Positions 8,749-17,422 are shown, counted from the stretch's first letter. The stretch is DNA of 64,000 bases from Nocardioides luteus (GCF_015752315.1 NZ_JADOVJ010000001.1:248001-312000); one strand, 5' to 3'. Program-made: numbers and translations. The notes: generated from the letters alone by a model not told the origin.

Positions 8749-9750
8749 ATGGAAGCGTTCACCTGTCGGGAGTGCGGCAACCGTCTCTACTTCGAGAACT
8801 CGGCGTGCGTCTCGTGCGGCACCCGGCTCGCCTACTCCCGCGAGGAGCGCGAGATCGTCCCGGTCTCACCCGAGGGCAGGTACGTCGACAGCGACGGCTA
8901 CGTCTGGTGGGTCTGCGCCAACACGCTCGAGACGGGGTGCACCTGGCTGGCCCGGCTCGAAGGTGGGATCTGCTTCTCCTGCGAGCTGACCCGGACCCGG
9001 CCCAACGACGCCGCACCCGAGTTCGTCCAGCAGCAGTACTCCCTCGCCGAGCAGGCCAAACGTCACCTCGTGGTCGAGCTGGACACGCTCGGGCTGGAGG
9101 TCCGCACCAAGGCCGAGGACCCAGTCGACGGGCTCGCCTTCGACCTGCTCGCCAGCGACGGCATCGCGTCCACCGCCGACGTGGTCATCGGACACGACAG
9201 CGGCGTGATCACGATCGATCTGGCCGAGTCCGACGACGCCTATCGCGAGCACGTCCGGGCGACGCTCGACGAGCCCTACCGCACCCTGCTGGGCCACTTC
9301 CGGCACGAGGTCGGCCACTACTACGAGTGGCAGCTGGTCCGCGGGCCGGAGCTGATGCAGCGGTGCACCGAGGTCTTCGGTGACGAGTCGGTCTCCTACG
9401 AGGAGTCGCTGCAGCGCCACTACTCCGAAGGACCGCCCGACGGCTGGACGGAGAACTACATCTCCACCTACGCCACCATGCACCCCTTCGAGGACTTCGC
9501 CGAGACCTGGGCCCACTACCTGCACATCCGTGACACGCTCGGGTCCGCGGCGGCGTACGGCCTCGCCGACCCGGTGCCCGCCGACATGCCGTTCCGGCAG
9601 GTCGTCACCGACATCTGGGTGCCGCTCTCGGCCGCCCTGAACGTGATCAACCGGTCCATGGGCCACGACGACCTCTACCCCTTCGTCATCCCGCCCGCGG
9701 TCCTGGACAAGCTCGACTTCGTCGCCTCCCTGGTACGCGACGCGGGCTGA
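8749..9750 (+). CDS. Zinc-ribbon putative zinc-binding metallopeptidase
   Basis: 333 residues from ATG 8749. The N-terminus has paired zinc-ribbon motifs (CRECGNRLYF, CVSCGTRL) and a second Cys set (CANTLETGC, CFSCELTRTRPN). The catalytic domain carries HEVGHYYEW with zinc ligands His186 and His190 and Glu187, and a downstream FEDFAETWAHYLHI motif supplies the likely third ligand. This matches the family of cytoplasmic zinc-ribbon proteins with a putative metallopeptidase domain that often travels with the transglutaminase/ATP-grasp cluster. Substrate unknown; a role in trimming the modified peptide is inferred from context. Confidence 0.85.
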   Translation: MEAFTCRECGNRLYFENSACVSCGTRLAYSREEREIVPVSPEGRYVDSDGYVWWVCANTLETGCTWLARLEGGICFSCELTRTRPNDAAPEFVQQQYSLAEQAKRHLVVELDTLGLEVRTKAEDPVDGLAFDLLASDGIASTADVVIGHDSGVITIDLAESDDAYREHVRATLDEPYRTLLGHFRHEVGHYYEWQLVRGPELMQRCTEVFGDESVSYEESLQRHYSEGPPDGWTENYISTYATMHPFEDFAETWAHYLHIRDTLGSAAAYGLADPVPADMPFRQVVTDIWVPLSAALNVINRSMGHDDLYPFVIPPAVLDKLDFVASLVRDAG

Positions 9751-9791
9751 CCTGCGGGGCGATTCCGCCGGGGCGGCGTCCATCGGCACTC

Positions 9792-9797
9792 TATGCT
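9792..9797 (+). promoter_or_regulatory. -10 box of a leaderless transcript
   Basis: TATGCT ends 7 nt before ATG 9805. The alternative ATG 9793 would lie inside this box. There is no Shine-Dalgarno before either. Confidence 0.45.
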
Positions 9798-9804
9798 CCG
9801 AACC

Positions 9805-10416
9805 ATGACCCAAACCGCCGTCGTGCCAGGCGCCAAGGAGCGTGCCCGCCCCGAGTCGGAACGGCTGTGGACGTCTGCGACGGTGATCACCTTCGTACGC
9901 ACCGCCGCGGCGGTGGTGCTGGCGGCGAGCGCGGCCTACCAGGGGAGCCTGAAGCTCCTCGTCATCGCACTGGTCGTCTACTGGGTCGGGGACAGCCTCG
10001 ACGGGGCGGTCGCCCGGTGGCGCGACGAGGAGACCCGGATCGGTGGGGTTCTCGACATCTTCTCCGACCGTCTCTGCGCGGCGGCGTTCTACGTCGGGCT
10101 GGCGTTCCTGCAGCCGGACCTGTCGCCGGCGATCTTCGTCTACCTGGCGGAGTTCATGGTGATCGACTGCTTCCTGTCGATCTCCTACCTGGCCTGGCCG
10201 ATCAAGAGCCCGAACTACTTCTACGTCATCGACCGGACGCTGTGGCGGTGGAACTGGTCCCATCCGGGCAAGGCGGTCAACTCGGGGCTGTTCGCGATCC
10301 TGCTGCTCGTCACCGGCTGGATGTGGGTGGGGCTGGCGATCGCCACGGCACTGCTGGTCATGAAGTGCGTCTCGCTGGGACGGCTTCTCAGGATCGGCCT
10401 GCCTGTGCCTCGATGA
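9805..10416 (+). CDS. CDP-alcohol phosphatidyltransferase family protein
   Basis: 203 residues. The family signature DxxDGxxAR(x8)GxxxDxxxD is complete in DSLDGAVARW...GGVLDIFSD; its aspartates bind Mg2+ and the CDP group. About six hydrophobic segments make it an integral membrane enzyme that would swap CMP on a CDP-lipid for an alcohol. The polar substrate cannot be read from the sequence. Start ATG 9805 is preferred because of the -10 box just upstream; ATG 9793 would add four residues. The next gene overlaps by ATGA, indicating translational coupling. Confidence 0.8.
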   Translation: MTQTAVVPGAKERARPESERLWTSATVITFVRTAAAVVLAASAAYQGSLKLLVIALVVYWVGDSLDGAVARWRDEETRIGGVLDIFSDRLCAAAFYVGLAFLQPDLSPAIFVYLAEFMVIDCFLSISYLAWPIKSPNYFYVIDRTLWRWNWSHPGKAVNSGLFAILLLVTGWMWVGLAIATALLVMKCVSLGRLLRIGLPVPR

Positions 10417-10874
10417 GACTTCTGATCGGCACGCTCCTCTTCTGTCTCGGCTCGGCGCTCATCCCGGTGATGAACGCCGAGGCGTACCTCTCCGTCGTCG
10501 CCCAGAAATCCGACTGGTGGCCGGCGCTGCTCGGGCTCGTCGCCGGGCTCGGCCAGACCGGCGGCAAGGTGATCTGGTACTACGCCGGTCGTGGGTCCAC
10601 CAGGATCCCCTGGATCAGGAAGAAGCTCGAGTCGCCCAAGTGGCAGGAGTCCTACGACCGTTGGTATGCCCGGACGTCGGGTCGCCCGGCTCTGGCCACC
10701 GCACTCCTGGCCGCGTCGGGTCTCTCCGGCTTTCCGCCGCTCGCCGTGATGGCGGTGCTCTTCGGCGCGCTGCGGTTCAACCTGCCACTCTTCACGCTCA
10801 CGGTGCTCGTCTCGCGTGCGCTGCGCTTCTGGGCGATCCTGGAGGCCGCCGGCCTTGCCTGGAGGTTCCTTTGA
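10413..10874 (+). CDS. Small membrane protein, YqaA/VTT-like
   Basis: 153 residues starting at ATG 10413, overlapping the CDP-alcohol transferase stop by 4 bp. An N-terminal helix (LLIGTLLFCLGSALIPVM), a polar loop, GLVAGLGQTGGKVIWYYAGR and two C-terminal helices fit a short VTT/SNARE-associated type protein (YqaA-like), known or proposed to act in membrane lipid scrambling or transport. The pairing with a phospholipid head-group transferase fits a lipid role, but this is inference. Confidence 0.65.
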   Translation: MRLLIGTLLFCLGSALIPVMNAEAYLSVVAQKSDWWPALLGLVAGLGQTGGKVIWYYAGRGSTRIPWIRKKLESPKWQESYDRWYARTSGRPALATALLAASGLSGFPPLAVMAVLFGALRFNLPLFTLTVLVSRALRFWAILEAAGLAWRFL

Positions 10875-10898
10875 GCCGTTCACTTTTCAACCACAACG

Positions 10899-10904
10899 TA
10901 GGGT
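10899..10904 (+). promoter_or_regulatory. -10 box of a leaderless transcript
   Basis: TAGGGT ends 6 nt before ATG 10911 and no Shine-Dalgarno is present. Confidence 0.45.
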
Positions 10905-10910
10905 GACCAC

Positions 10911-11876
10911 ATGCAGGAGAAGGCGACGTACGTACAACCGGGCACCGAGTTCAACCGGGACATGAACTACATCCCGGACCGGATCACGCGGGATGCACGG
11001 ACACCGGAGTTCGGGCCGAGCGACGTGCCGTTGTGGCCGGTCGAGCCGGGGCGCTACCGGCTGGTCGCGGCCGCGGCGTGCCCGTGGGCCAACCGGGCGA
11101 TCATCGTGCGCAACCTGCTCGGGCTCCAGGACGTCATCTCCCTCGGTCTCGCCGGCCCGACGCACGACGCCCGGTCGTGGACCTTCGACCTCGACCCCGG
11201 CGGTGTCGACCCCGTGCTCGGTATCGAGCGGCTGCAGGAGGCCTACTTCAAGCGCTACCCCGACTATCCGCGCGGCATCACGGTGCCGGCGATCGTCGAG
11301 GAGGCCTCCGGCAAGGTCGTCACCAACGACTTCCCGTGGATCACCCACGACTTCTTCCACGAGTGGACCGACTTCTTCGCCGACGACGCGCCCGACCTGT
11401 GGCCGCGCGCGCTGCGCGAGGAGATGGACGAGGTCGACCAGCGGGTCTTCACCGAGGTCAACAACGGGGTCTACCGGTGTGGCTTCGCCGGCTCCCAGGA
11501 GGCGTACGACGCTGCGTACGAGCGGCTCTTCACGGCTCTCGACTGGCTCGAGGAGCGGCTCTCCGGGCAGCGCTACCTGGTCGGCGACCAGCTCACCGAG
11601 TCCGACATCCGGCTGTTCACGACGCTGGCCCGCTTCGACGCGGTCTACCACGGTCACTTCAAGTGCAACCGGCAGAAGCTGGTCGAGTTCCCCGCGTTGT
11701 GGGCCTACGCGCGCGACCTCTACCAGACCCCTGGGATCGGCGAGACGCTCGACTTCGACCAGATCAAGCAGCACTACTACGTCGTCCACACCGACCTGAA
11801 CCCGACACAGATCGTCCCCGCCGGCCCCGATCTCTCCGGCTGGGACGAGCCGCACGGGCGCGAGTCGCTCGGCTGA
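10911..11876 (+). CDS. Ecm4/YqjG-type glutathionyl-hydroquinone reductase-like protein
   Basis: 321 residues, the usual length for Xi-class glutathione transferases. An N-terminal thioredoxin-like domain has the catalytic motif AAACPWANRAIIV (Cys in CPWA), followed by the all-helical C-terminal domain with VGDQLTESDIRLFTTLARFD and VYHGHFKCN. These enzymes reduce glutathionylated hydroquinones. Actinobacteria mostly use mycothiol, so the physiological thiol here is probably mycothiol rather than glutathione (inference). It is probably monocistronic. Confidence 0.85.
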   Translation: MQEKATYVQPGTEFNRDMNYIPDRITRDARTPEFGPSDVPLWPVEPGRYRLVAAAACPWANRAIIVRNLLGLQDVISLGLAGPTHDARSWTFDLDPGGVDPVLGIERLQEAYFKRYPDYPRGITVPAIVEEASGKVVTNDFPWITHDFFHEWTDFFADDAPDLWPRALREEMDEVDQRVFTEVNNGVYRCGFAGSQEAYDAAYERLFTALDWLEERLSGQRYLVGDQLTESDIRLFTTLARFDAVYHGHFKCNRQKLVEFPALWAYARDLYQTPGIGETLDFDQIKQHYYVVHTDLNPTQIVPAGPDLSGWDEPHGRESLG

Positions 11877-11890
11877 ACGAAGGATTCCCG

Positions 11891-12475
11891 TCAGCCGGTG
11901 TAGTAGCCGGGGTGCTGCCCCTGTCGTTGGCGCTGCCTCGCGGCGCCGACCGCGCTGAAGTACGCCGAGGACGGCCGCAGCCACAGCAGCACCAGGATCG
12001 CGATCACCAGCAGCGGGTCGAGGACGGCGAGCACGACGTTGCCGGCCGACATCGGCATGGTCGCGCCGCCGAGCGCGGCGTTGCCGGCGAGGTTGCCCAC
12101 GCTCGACAAGCTGGTGGCCAGCGAGAGCGCGCCGAGGACGGTGGCGGTGATCCGGGCCCAGTTGCGGCCCCTTCCGTTCATGACCGCCATCCAGATCCAC
12201 ACCCCGAGCGTGATCACCCCGAAGACCGCGCCGCCGATCTGGATGATGGGGACGATCACGTCGACCATCTCCCGCGCGTCGAAGACCGAGGGGTCGTACG
12301 TCGGCTGCTTCTCCATCTCCGTAACCATCAGCGACTTCATCTCGGCGGTGTCCATGGTGAAGAGGAACGCCGTCGAGACGATGGTCAGCAGGCCACCGAG
12401 CCCCATCCCGTAGACCGCGTACGTCAGCGTCTTGGGCCGTTCGATGGGCTGGTTGTAGCCGTACGGATCGGACAT
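11891..12475 (-). CDS. Four-helix membrane protein, hypothetical
   Basis: 194 residues, convergent with the Ecm4-like gene (14 bp gap). A short polar N-terminus (MSDPYGYNQPIERPKTL) is followed by four hydrophobic segments (about 17-38, 77-99, 108-130, 143-163) and a basic C-terminal tail rich in Gln and Arg. No family recognised with certainty; similar Tyr/Pro/Gln-headed proteins are common unannotated membrane proteins in actinobacteria. Confidence 0.65.
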   Translation of the reverse strand: MSDPYGYNQPIERPKTLTYAVYGMGLGGLLTIVSTAFLFTMDTAEMKSLMVTEMEKQPTYDPSVFDAREMVDVIVPIIQIGGAVFGVITLGVWIWMAVMNGRGRNWARITATVLGALSLATSLSSVGNLAGNAALGGATMPMSAGNVVLAVLDPLLVIAILVLLWLRPSSAYFSAVGAARQRQRQGQHPGYYTG

Positions 12476-12582
12476 GGTGCGCCTCCGGTGGTGTGGGAGG
12501 CGCGACTCTAGCGACGCCCCACGGTTGCGACCACAGAAATTCCGACCCTCGGCAGCGGTCGCCGAGTGGCGTGGTCGTGCGG

Positions 12583-13677
12583 TCAGTCCGCGTCGGGGAT
12601 GAAGATGTGGCCCACGGCGGGGTCCGTCGATCCGTCGTGGAAGCCGGCGATCACCGTCGGGGCGTCCGCGAGGCCGGCGTGCTCGAGCAGCTTGATCGAT
12701 GGCTGCTCCGTACCTCCCACCTGCTCGAGGAAGTCCCGCTCGTCGCGTCGATAGCGCTGCATGAACGCGCGCGACTGGCCTTCGGCCTTGTAGGCGTCGA
12801 GCTGGAGGGCTGCGAAGAAGAAGACCGGAGCCGGTCCCACGAGGCTGTCGTCGTCCTCGGGAAAGCCGTCGGCTCGGGTCGACCCGATGAGGCAGTCGAA
12901 GGCGAGCCGGTCACCGAAGTGCTCGTGAACCCGGCGGCGCAGGTCACCGTCGCCCGACAGGTCGACGTAGACGGTCCGTCTGGTGCTGTCGATGGCTTTC
13001 AGGTCGGCGTACTCATGTGTCGCGGTGTAGTGGCCGAGGCCCTCCACGAACTCGATGTTGCGGGCCGAGGTGAGCGCGATCCTCTGTGCCGGTGAGTCGG
13101 CGAGGCAGTAGGCGGCGCCGTACGCCGTCTTGCTCGAGGCGCTCGAGATCACGAACTGCTCGGCGTCGAAGAAGCCGCGGTCGCGGAGGTAGTCCGCGGC
13201 GGTGTAGGAGGTGATGAACAGAGGGCGGTAGATGGCCGTGAGGCTGTCCTGCCGGGGATCGGTGTCCCGAGGCTGGAGCTCGTAGAGGTTGTAGACGTCG
13301 GGCGTGCCGGTGCGGTGGGCGGCACCGTCGACGAAGCTTCGGGCGGTGACCTTCGTGGGTCGCATCGTCAGGTGGGTCGCGATGGGGAAGTAGCCGAAGA
13401 CCCGCGTCCCCACGGGAACGTCGGCAGCTCTCGACTCGATGATCTCCGCGAACCCCCATGCCGGCATGCAGCCGTATCCGTCCTGCTCCGCGGGGAAGAG
13501 ATTCCAGTAGCCCAGGGTGTCGCCGTAGACCGCGTAGGTCATGTTGTTCGTGGTGAGAGCGATGCGTTCGATCCGCGCCAGCACCTCACCCTCGGCGAGC
13601 TGCGGCGCCGGAAGGTCCACCAGGTCAGCCACTCCAAGGTCGCTCTTGAGCGACTCCACTCGGGCAAATCGAGTCAT
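12583..13677 (-). CDS. DUF2855 family protein
   Basis: 364 residues with features of the DUF2855 family, related to medium-chain dehydrogenase/quinone-oxidoreductase folds: LAEGEVLARIERIALTTNNMTYAVYGD near the N-terminus, GYGCMPAWGFAEI, and FVISSASSKTAYGAAY where a nucleotide-binding loop would sit. The start ATG 13677 has GAGGAA upstream. Reaction unknown. A strong TetR-type palindrome 49 bp upstream suggests that it is repressor-controlled. Confidence 0.75.
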   Translation of the reverse strand: MTRFARVESLKSDLGVADLVDLPAPQLAEGEVLARIERIALTTNNMTYAVYGDTLGYWNLFPAEQDGYGCMPAWGFAEIIESRAADVPVGTRVFGYFPIATHLTMRPTKVTARSFVDGAAHRTGTPDVYNLYELQPRDTDPRQDSLTAIYRPLFITSYTAADYLRDRGFFDAEQFVISSASSKTAYGAAYCLADSPAQRIALTSARNIEFVEGLGHYTATHEYADLKAIDSTRRTVYVDLSGDGDLRRRVHEHFGDRLAFDCLIGSTRADGFPEDDDSLVGPAPVFFFAALQLDAYKAEGQSRAFMQRYRRDERDFLEQVGGTEQPSIKLLEHAGLADAPTVIAGFHDGSTDPAVGHIFIPDAD

Positions 13678-13725
13678 CGGTTCCTCATCTCCTGGGCCGG
13701 GGCGACATCGCTTCTCGTAGAACTT

Positions 13726-13743
13726 ACTAAGCGCTTGCTTAGT
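13726..13743. promoter_or_regulatory. TetR-type operator between DUF2855 and bkd genes
   Basis: ACTAAGCGCTTGCTTAGT: perfect 7-bp arms ACTAAGC/GCTTAGT around a 4-bp centre. It lies 49 bp before the DUF2855 start and 137 bp before bkdA, in a locally A+T-richer stretch. No TetR gene is adjacent, so the regulator must be encoded elsewhere. Confidence 0.6.
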
Positions 13744-13879
13744 TGTCTATGTTCATCTCGCTCCGGCCTCTTCTCTCCCTGGGGCGGGTACCGTTTGCCT
13801 ATGCCGATGTGCCACGGATCACAAGCCCGTGATCGGCGTAGCCAGCGGTGGCAACCCCACCCCGTGTGAAGGAAGCGTG

Positions 13880-15016
13880 ATGACTGAATTTCTGGATCCC
13901 AGTCCCAGCCACACCGACATGGTGCAGCTGCTGAACCCCGAGGGAGAGCGGGTCTCGCACCCGGACTTCGAGTTCTCACCCGACCGACCTGAGGACGAGG
14001 CCGTACGCGGCTTCTACCGCGACATGGTGCTGACCCGTCGCCTCGACGTCGAGGCCACCGCGCTGCAGCGCCACGGCGAGCTGGGCCTGTGGGCACAGCT
14101 GCTGGGCCAGGAGGCGGCGCAGATCGGCGCAGCCCGCGCGCTCGCGCCCCAGGACTTCGTCTTCCCGACCTACCGCGAGCACGGCGTGGCCTGGTGCCGC
14201 GACGTCGACCCGATGCAGCTGCTCGGGCTCTTCCGGGGCACCGACCAGGGTGGCTGGGACCCCGACGAGCACAACTTCGGGCTCTACACGATCGTGATCG
14301 GCGCCCAGACGCTGCACGCGACCGGCTATGCGATGGGCGTGCAGATGGACGGCCTCGTCGGCACCGGCGACCCGACCCGCGACACGGCCGTCGTGGCCCA
14401 CTTCGGCGACGGCGCCTCCTCCCAGGGCGACGTCAACGAGGCGATGGTCTTCGCCGCCTCCTACAACGCCCCGGTCGTCTTCTTCTGCCAGAACAACCAG
14501 TGGGCCATCTCCGAACCGGTCGAGCAGATGGTCAAGGTGCCGCTCTACAAGCGCGCCCAGGGCTTCGGCTTCCCGGGCATCCGGGTCGACGGCAACGACG
14601 TGCTGGCGACGTACGAGGTGATGAAGTCGGCGCTCAAGCGGGCCCGGGAGGGTGGCGGGCCGACGATGATCGAGGCCTACACCTACCGGATGGGCGCCCA
14701 CACCACCACCGACGACCCGACCCGCTACCGGCTCTCCGACGAGGTCGAGGCGTGGAAGCTCAAGGACCCGATCGCCCGGGTGGAGGCCTACCTCCGCCGC
14801 GGCGGCGGTGCCTCGAGCTCCTTCTTCGCCAAGGTGGAGGCCGAGGCCGAGGAGCTCGGCGAGCGGCTGCGCGCCGGCATCCACGCCCTGCCCGAGCCCG
14901 ATCCCGTACGCCTCTTCGACAACGTCTACACCGAGCTGCCCGACGAGCTGCGCGAGCAGCGTGACGGCTACGCGGCGTACCTTTCCTCCTTCGACCTCGA
15001 GGGGGCTTCGCGATGA
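13880..15016 (+). CDS. bkdA: Branched-chain 2-oxoacid dehydrogenase E1 alpha subunit
   Basis: 378 residues from ATG 13880, preceded by GAAGGAAG (13868-13875). The thiamin-diphosphate motif begins GDGASSQGDVNEAM and ends in CQNNQWAIS. EAYTYRMGAHTTTDDPTRYR is the typical E1alpha phospholoop region. It forms a heterotetramer with the next gene product and decarboxylates 2-oxoacids from Val/Leu/Ile (or pyruvate) onto the E2 lipoyl arm. Assignment to branched-chain rather than pyruvate substrates rests on the alpha2beta2 type with actinobacterial Bkd-like sequence and is not certain. Confidence 0.85.
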   Translation: MTEFLDPSPSHTDMVQLLNPEGERVSHPDFEFSPDRPEDEAVRGFYRDMVLTRRLDVEATALQRHGELGLWAQLLGQEAAQIGAARALAPQDFVFPTYREHGVAWCRDVDPMQLLGLFRGTDQGGWDPDEHNFGLYTIVIGAQTLHATGYAMGVQMDGLVGTGDPTRDTAVVAHFGDGASSQGDVNEAMVFAASYNAPVVFFCQNNQWAISEPVEQMVKVPLYKRAQGFGFPGIRVDGNDVLATYEVMKSALKRAREGGGPTMIEAYTYRMGAHTTTDDPTRYRLSDEVEAWKLKDPIARVEAYLRRGGGASSSFFAKVEAEAEELGERLRAGIHALPEPDPVRLFDNVYTELPDELREQRDGYAAYLSSFDLEGASR

Positions 15017-15996
15017 CTGGGACGAAGATGACGCTGGCGAAGGCGCTCAACGCGGGGTTGCGCCGGGCGATGGAGGACGACGACAAGGTCGTCCTGATGG
15101 GTGAGGACATCGGTCGGCTCGGCGGTGTCTTCCGGATCACCGACGGGCTGCAGAAGGACTTCGGTGAGGCGCGCGTCGTCGACACCCCGCTGGCCGAGTC
15201 GGGGATCGTCGGCACGGCGGTCGGGCTCGCGCTGCGGGGCTACCGGCCGGTGGTGGAGATCCAGTTCGACGGGTTCGTCTACCCGGCCTACGACCAGATC
15301 GTGTCGCAGGTGGCCAAGCTCCACTACCGGAGCGGCGGGCGGGTCGCGATGCCGATGGTCATCCGGATCCCGTTCGGCGGCGGTATCGGCGCCGTGGAGC
15401 ACCACAGCGAGTCGCCGGAGGCTCAGTTCGCGCACACGCCCGGACTCAAGGTCGTGGCCTGCGCCGACCCGGTCGACGCCTACTGGATGATCCAGCAGGC
15501 GATCTCGCATCCCGACCCGGTCATCTTCTTGGAGCCGAAGCGGCTCTACCACTCGACCAAGGCCGAGGTCGACGTCGACGCCACGCCCGGTCCCCTGTTC
15601 GCCTCGCGGGTGGCGCGGTCGGGCTCCGACGTGACCGTGCTGGCCTACGGTCCCACCGTCAAGACCGCGCTCACCGCCGCCGAGGCGGCCGCGGGGGAGG
15701 GCAAGTCGGTCGAGGTGATCGACCTGCGTACGCTCTCGCCGCTCGACATGGCTCCGGTCTACGAGTCGGTGCGGCGTACGGGGCGTGCGGTCGTCGTCCA
15801 CGAGGCCCACGTCAACCTCGGCCTCGGCGCCGAGCTCGCCGCCCGGATCACCGAGCAGTGCTTCCACTCCCTGGAGGCGCCGGTGCTCCGCGTGGGTGGG
15901 TTCGACACGCCCTACCCGCCGGCGCGGGCGGAGGAGTACTTCCTCCCCGACCTCGACCGGGTCCTCGACGCCGTCGACAGGAGTCTCGCGTGGTGA
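15013..15996 (+). CDS. bkdB: Branched-chain 2-oxoacid dehydrogenase E1 beta subunit
   Basis: 327 residues; its ATG overlaps the E1alpha stop (ATGA). It has the transketolase pyrimidine-binding domain (VVLMGEDIGRLGGVFRITDGL; AESGIVGTAVGLALRGYRPV) and the C-terminal domain (VIDLRTLSPLDMAPVYESV; VVVHEAHVNLGLGAELAARI). Full length, no missing motif seen. It couples with E1alpha at the TPP interface and binds the E2 peripheral domain. Confidence 0.88.
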   Translation: MTGTKMTLAKALNAGLRRAMEDDDKVVLMGEDIGRLGGVFRITDGLQKDFGEARVVDTPLAESGIVGTAVGLALRGYRPVVEIQFDGFVYPAYDQIVSQVAKLHYRSGGRVAMPMVIRIPFGGGIGAVEHHSESPEAQFAHTPGLKVVACADPVDAYWMIQQAISHPDPVIFLEPKRLYHSTKAEVDVDATPGPLFASRVARSGSDVTVLAYGPTVKTALTAAEAAAGEGKSVEVIDLRTLSPLDMAPVYESVRRTGRAVVVHEAHVNLGLGAELAARITEQCFHSLEAPVLRVGGFDTPYPPARAEEYFLPDLDRVLDAVDRSLAW

Positions 15997-17309
15997 CCTC
16001 CGAGTTCAAGCTGCCCGATGTCGGTGAGGGTCTCACCGAGGCCGAGATCGTCGAGTGGCACGTCGCCGTCGGCGACGTCATCAAGGTCAACGACCCCGTC
16101 TGCGACATCGAGACCGCCAAGTCGGTCGTCGAGCTGCCGTCGCCCTATGCCGGGGTGGTCCAGGAGCTCCTCGTCGAGGTCGGCACCGAGGTCCAGGTCG
16201 GCACCCCGATCATCCGCATCGGCGACTCCGTCGAGGCGTCGCCCCCGCCGGCCGAGGCGTCGCCCCCGCCGGCCGAGGCGTCGGCTCCGCCGGCCGAGGC
16301 GTCAGCTCCGGCGCCTGAGACGTCAGCGCCAGAGCCTGAGGCCGAGAAGCCGCTCACGCTGGTCGGCTACGGCTCCAAGGAAGACGCGGTCGTACGCCGC
16401 AACCGCACCGTCTCCGCACCGGCCGCCGCCGCGGGCACGGGTGTGCTCGCCAAGCCGACCGCCCGGAAGCTGGCACGGGACCTGGGCGTGGACCTGGCGA
16501 CCGTGACGCCGGAGCGCGACGACGGCGTGATCACCACGGCCGACCTGGAGGCGCTGACGAACGCTCCAGCATCGTCGCGTGAGCCGGCCGCACCGGTCGG
16601 CGGTGAGCGTCGTGAGCCGATCAAAGGCCTGCGCAAGCAGATGGGCCAGGCGATGGTCGACTCGGCGTTCACGCTGCCGCACGTGACCATCTGGACGACG
16701 ATCGACGTGACCCGTACCTCCGAGCTGGTCGCCGGCCTCAAGACCAACCGCGACTTCGCCGAAGTTCGGGTCAGCCCGCTGCTGATCGTGGCCAAGGCGA
16801 CGCTCCTGGCGATGCGACGTACGCCCATCATCAACTCCTGGTGGGACGAGGCCGCGCAGGAGATCGTCTTCAAGGAGTACGTCAACCTCGGCATCGCCGC
16901 GGCCACCCCACGAGGCCTCCAGGTGCCGAACGTGAAGGGCGCCGACCGGATGTCCCTGGTCGAGCTGGGTGCAGCGATCAACGAGCTCACCGACGTCGCC
17001 CGCACCGGGAAGACCCCGCCGGCCGACCAGACCGGCGGGACGTTCACGATCACCAACATCGGCCCGTTCGGCATCGACGGTGGCGCCCCGATCATCAACC
17101 CGGGCGAGTCCGCGATCCTCTCCGTCGGCGCGGTCAAGCGTCAGCCCTGGGTCGTCGGCACGGGTGACGACGAGCGCATCGAGCCGCGCGACGTCTGCAC
17201 CCTCGCGCTCAGCTTCGACCACCGCCACATCGACGGCGAGGCCGGCTCCCGCTTCCTCGCCGACGTGGCGAGGATCGTCGGCGACCCGAGCACGGCCCTG
17301 TTGTTCTGA
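15990..17309 (+). CDS. bkdC: Dihydrolipoamide acyltransferase E2
   Basis: 439 residues from GTG 15990 (GTG 15993 is equally possible and gives a GTGA overlap); AGGAG lies at 15979-15983. One lipoyl domain (about 1-80; the lipoylated Lys is in DIETAKSVVEL), a Pro/Ala/Glu linker of 7-residue repeats (AEASPPP, about 83-117), a peripheral E1/E3-binding domain (KPTARKLARDLGVDLATV, about 150-190) and a catalytic domain with SFDHRHIDGEAGSRFL near the end. It accepts acyl groups and passes them to CoA. No E3 gene follows, so E3 is shared from elsewhere. Confidence 0.88.
   Translation: MVTSEFKLPDVGEGLTEAEIVEWHVAVGDVIKVNDPVCDIETAKSVVELPSPYAGVVQELLVEVGTEVQVGTPIIRIGDSVEASPPPAEASPPPAEASAPPAEASAPAPETSAPEPEAEKPLTLVGYGSKEDAVVRRNRTVSAPAAAAGTGVLAKPTARKLARDLGVDLATVTPERDDGVITTADLEALTNAPASSREPAAPVGGERREPIKGLRKQMGQAMVDSAFTLPHVTIWTTIDVTRTSELVAGLKTNRDFAEVRVSPLLIVAKATLLAMRRTPIINSWWDEAAQEIVFKEYVNLGIAAATPRGLQVPNVKGADRMSLVELGAAINELTDVARTGKTPPADQTGGTFTITNIGPFGIDGGAPIINPGESAILSVGAVKRQPWVVGTGDDERIEPRDVCTLALSFDHRHIDGEAGSRFLADVARIVGDPSTALLF
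16233..16337 (+). repeat. Five direct 21-nt repeats in the E2 linker
   Basis: Five tandem units GAGGCGTCrsCyCCGscGsCy at 16233, 16254, 16275, 16296 and 16317, encoding AEASPPP-type heptads. The unit shares GAGGCGTC(A) and its 21-nt period with the palindromic elements at 19012, 23260 and 63039, but here only the direct half is present. Confidence 0.75.
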
Positions 17310-17372
17310 CCCGTTCGACAATCGCTCCACAGAACGCCAATTCGCTACCTCGAGGGGTATGGGATCTGGCAC

Positions 17373-17408
17373 GATCCTCAGGCCCGCGCTGACGCGGGCC
17401 TGAGGATC
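17373..17408 (+). terminator. Perfect 15-bp hairpin after the bkd operon
   Basis: Arms GATCCTCAGGCCCGC and GCGGGCCTGAGGATC with a 6-nt loop GCTGAC. It lies 63 bp after the E2 stop but only 14 bp before ATG 17423, directly against that gene's GGAGGCAGGA ribosome-binding site. There is no long T-run. It may end bkd transcription, or be part of the leader of the RTX-like gene. Confidence 0.65.
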
Positions 17409-17422
17409 TTCTGGAGGCAGGA

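Noticed and set aside
12583..13677. DUF2855 gene as part of the bkd operon
   Set aside because: It is on the opposite strand and separated by a divergent promoter region with an operator.
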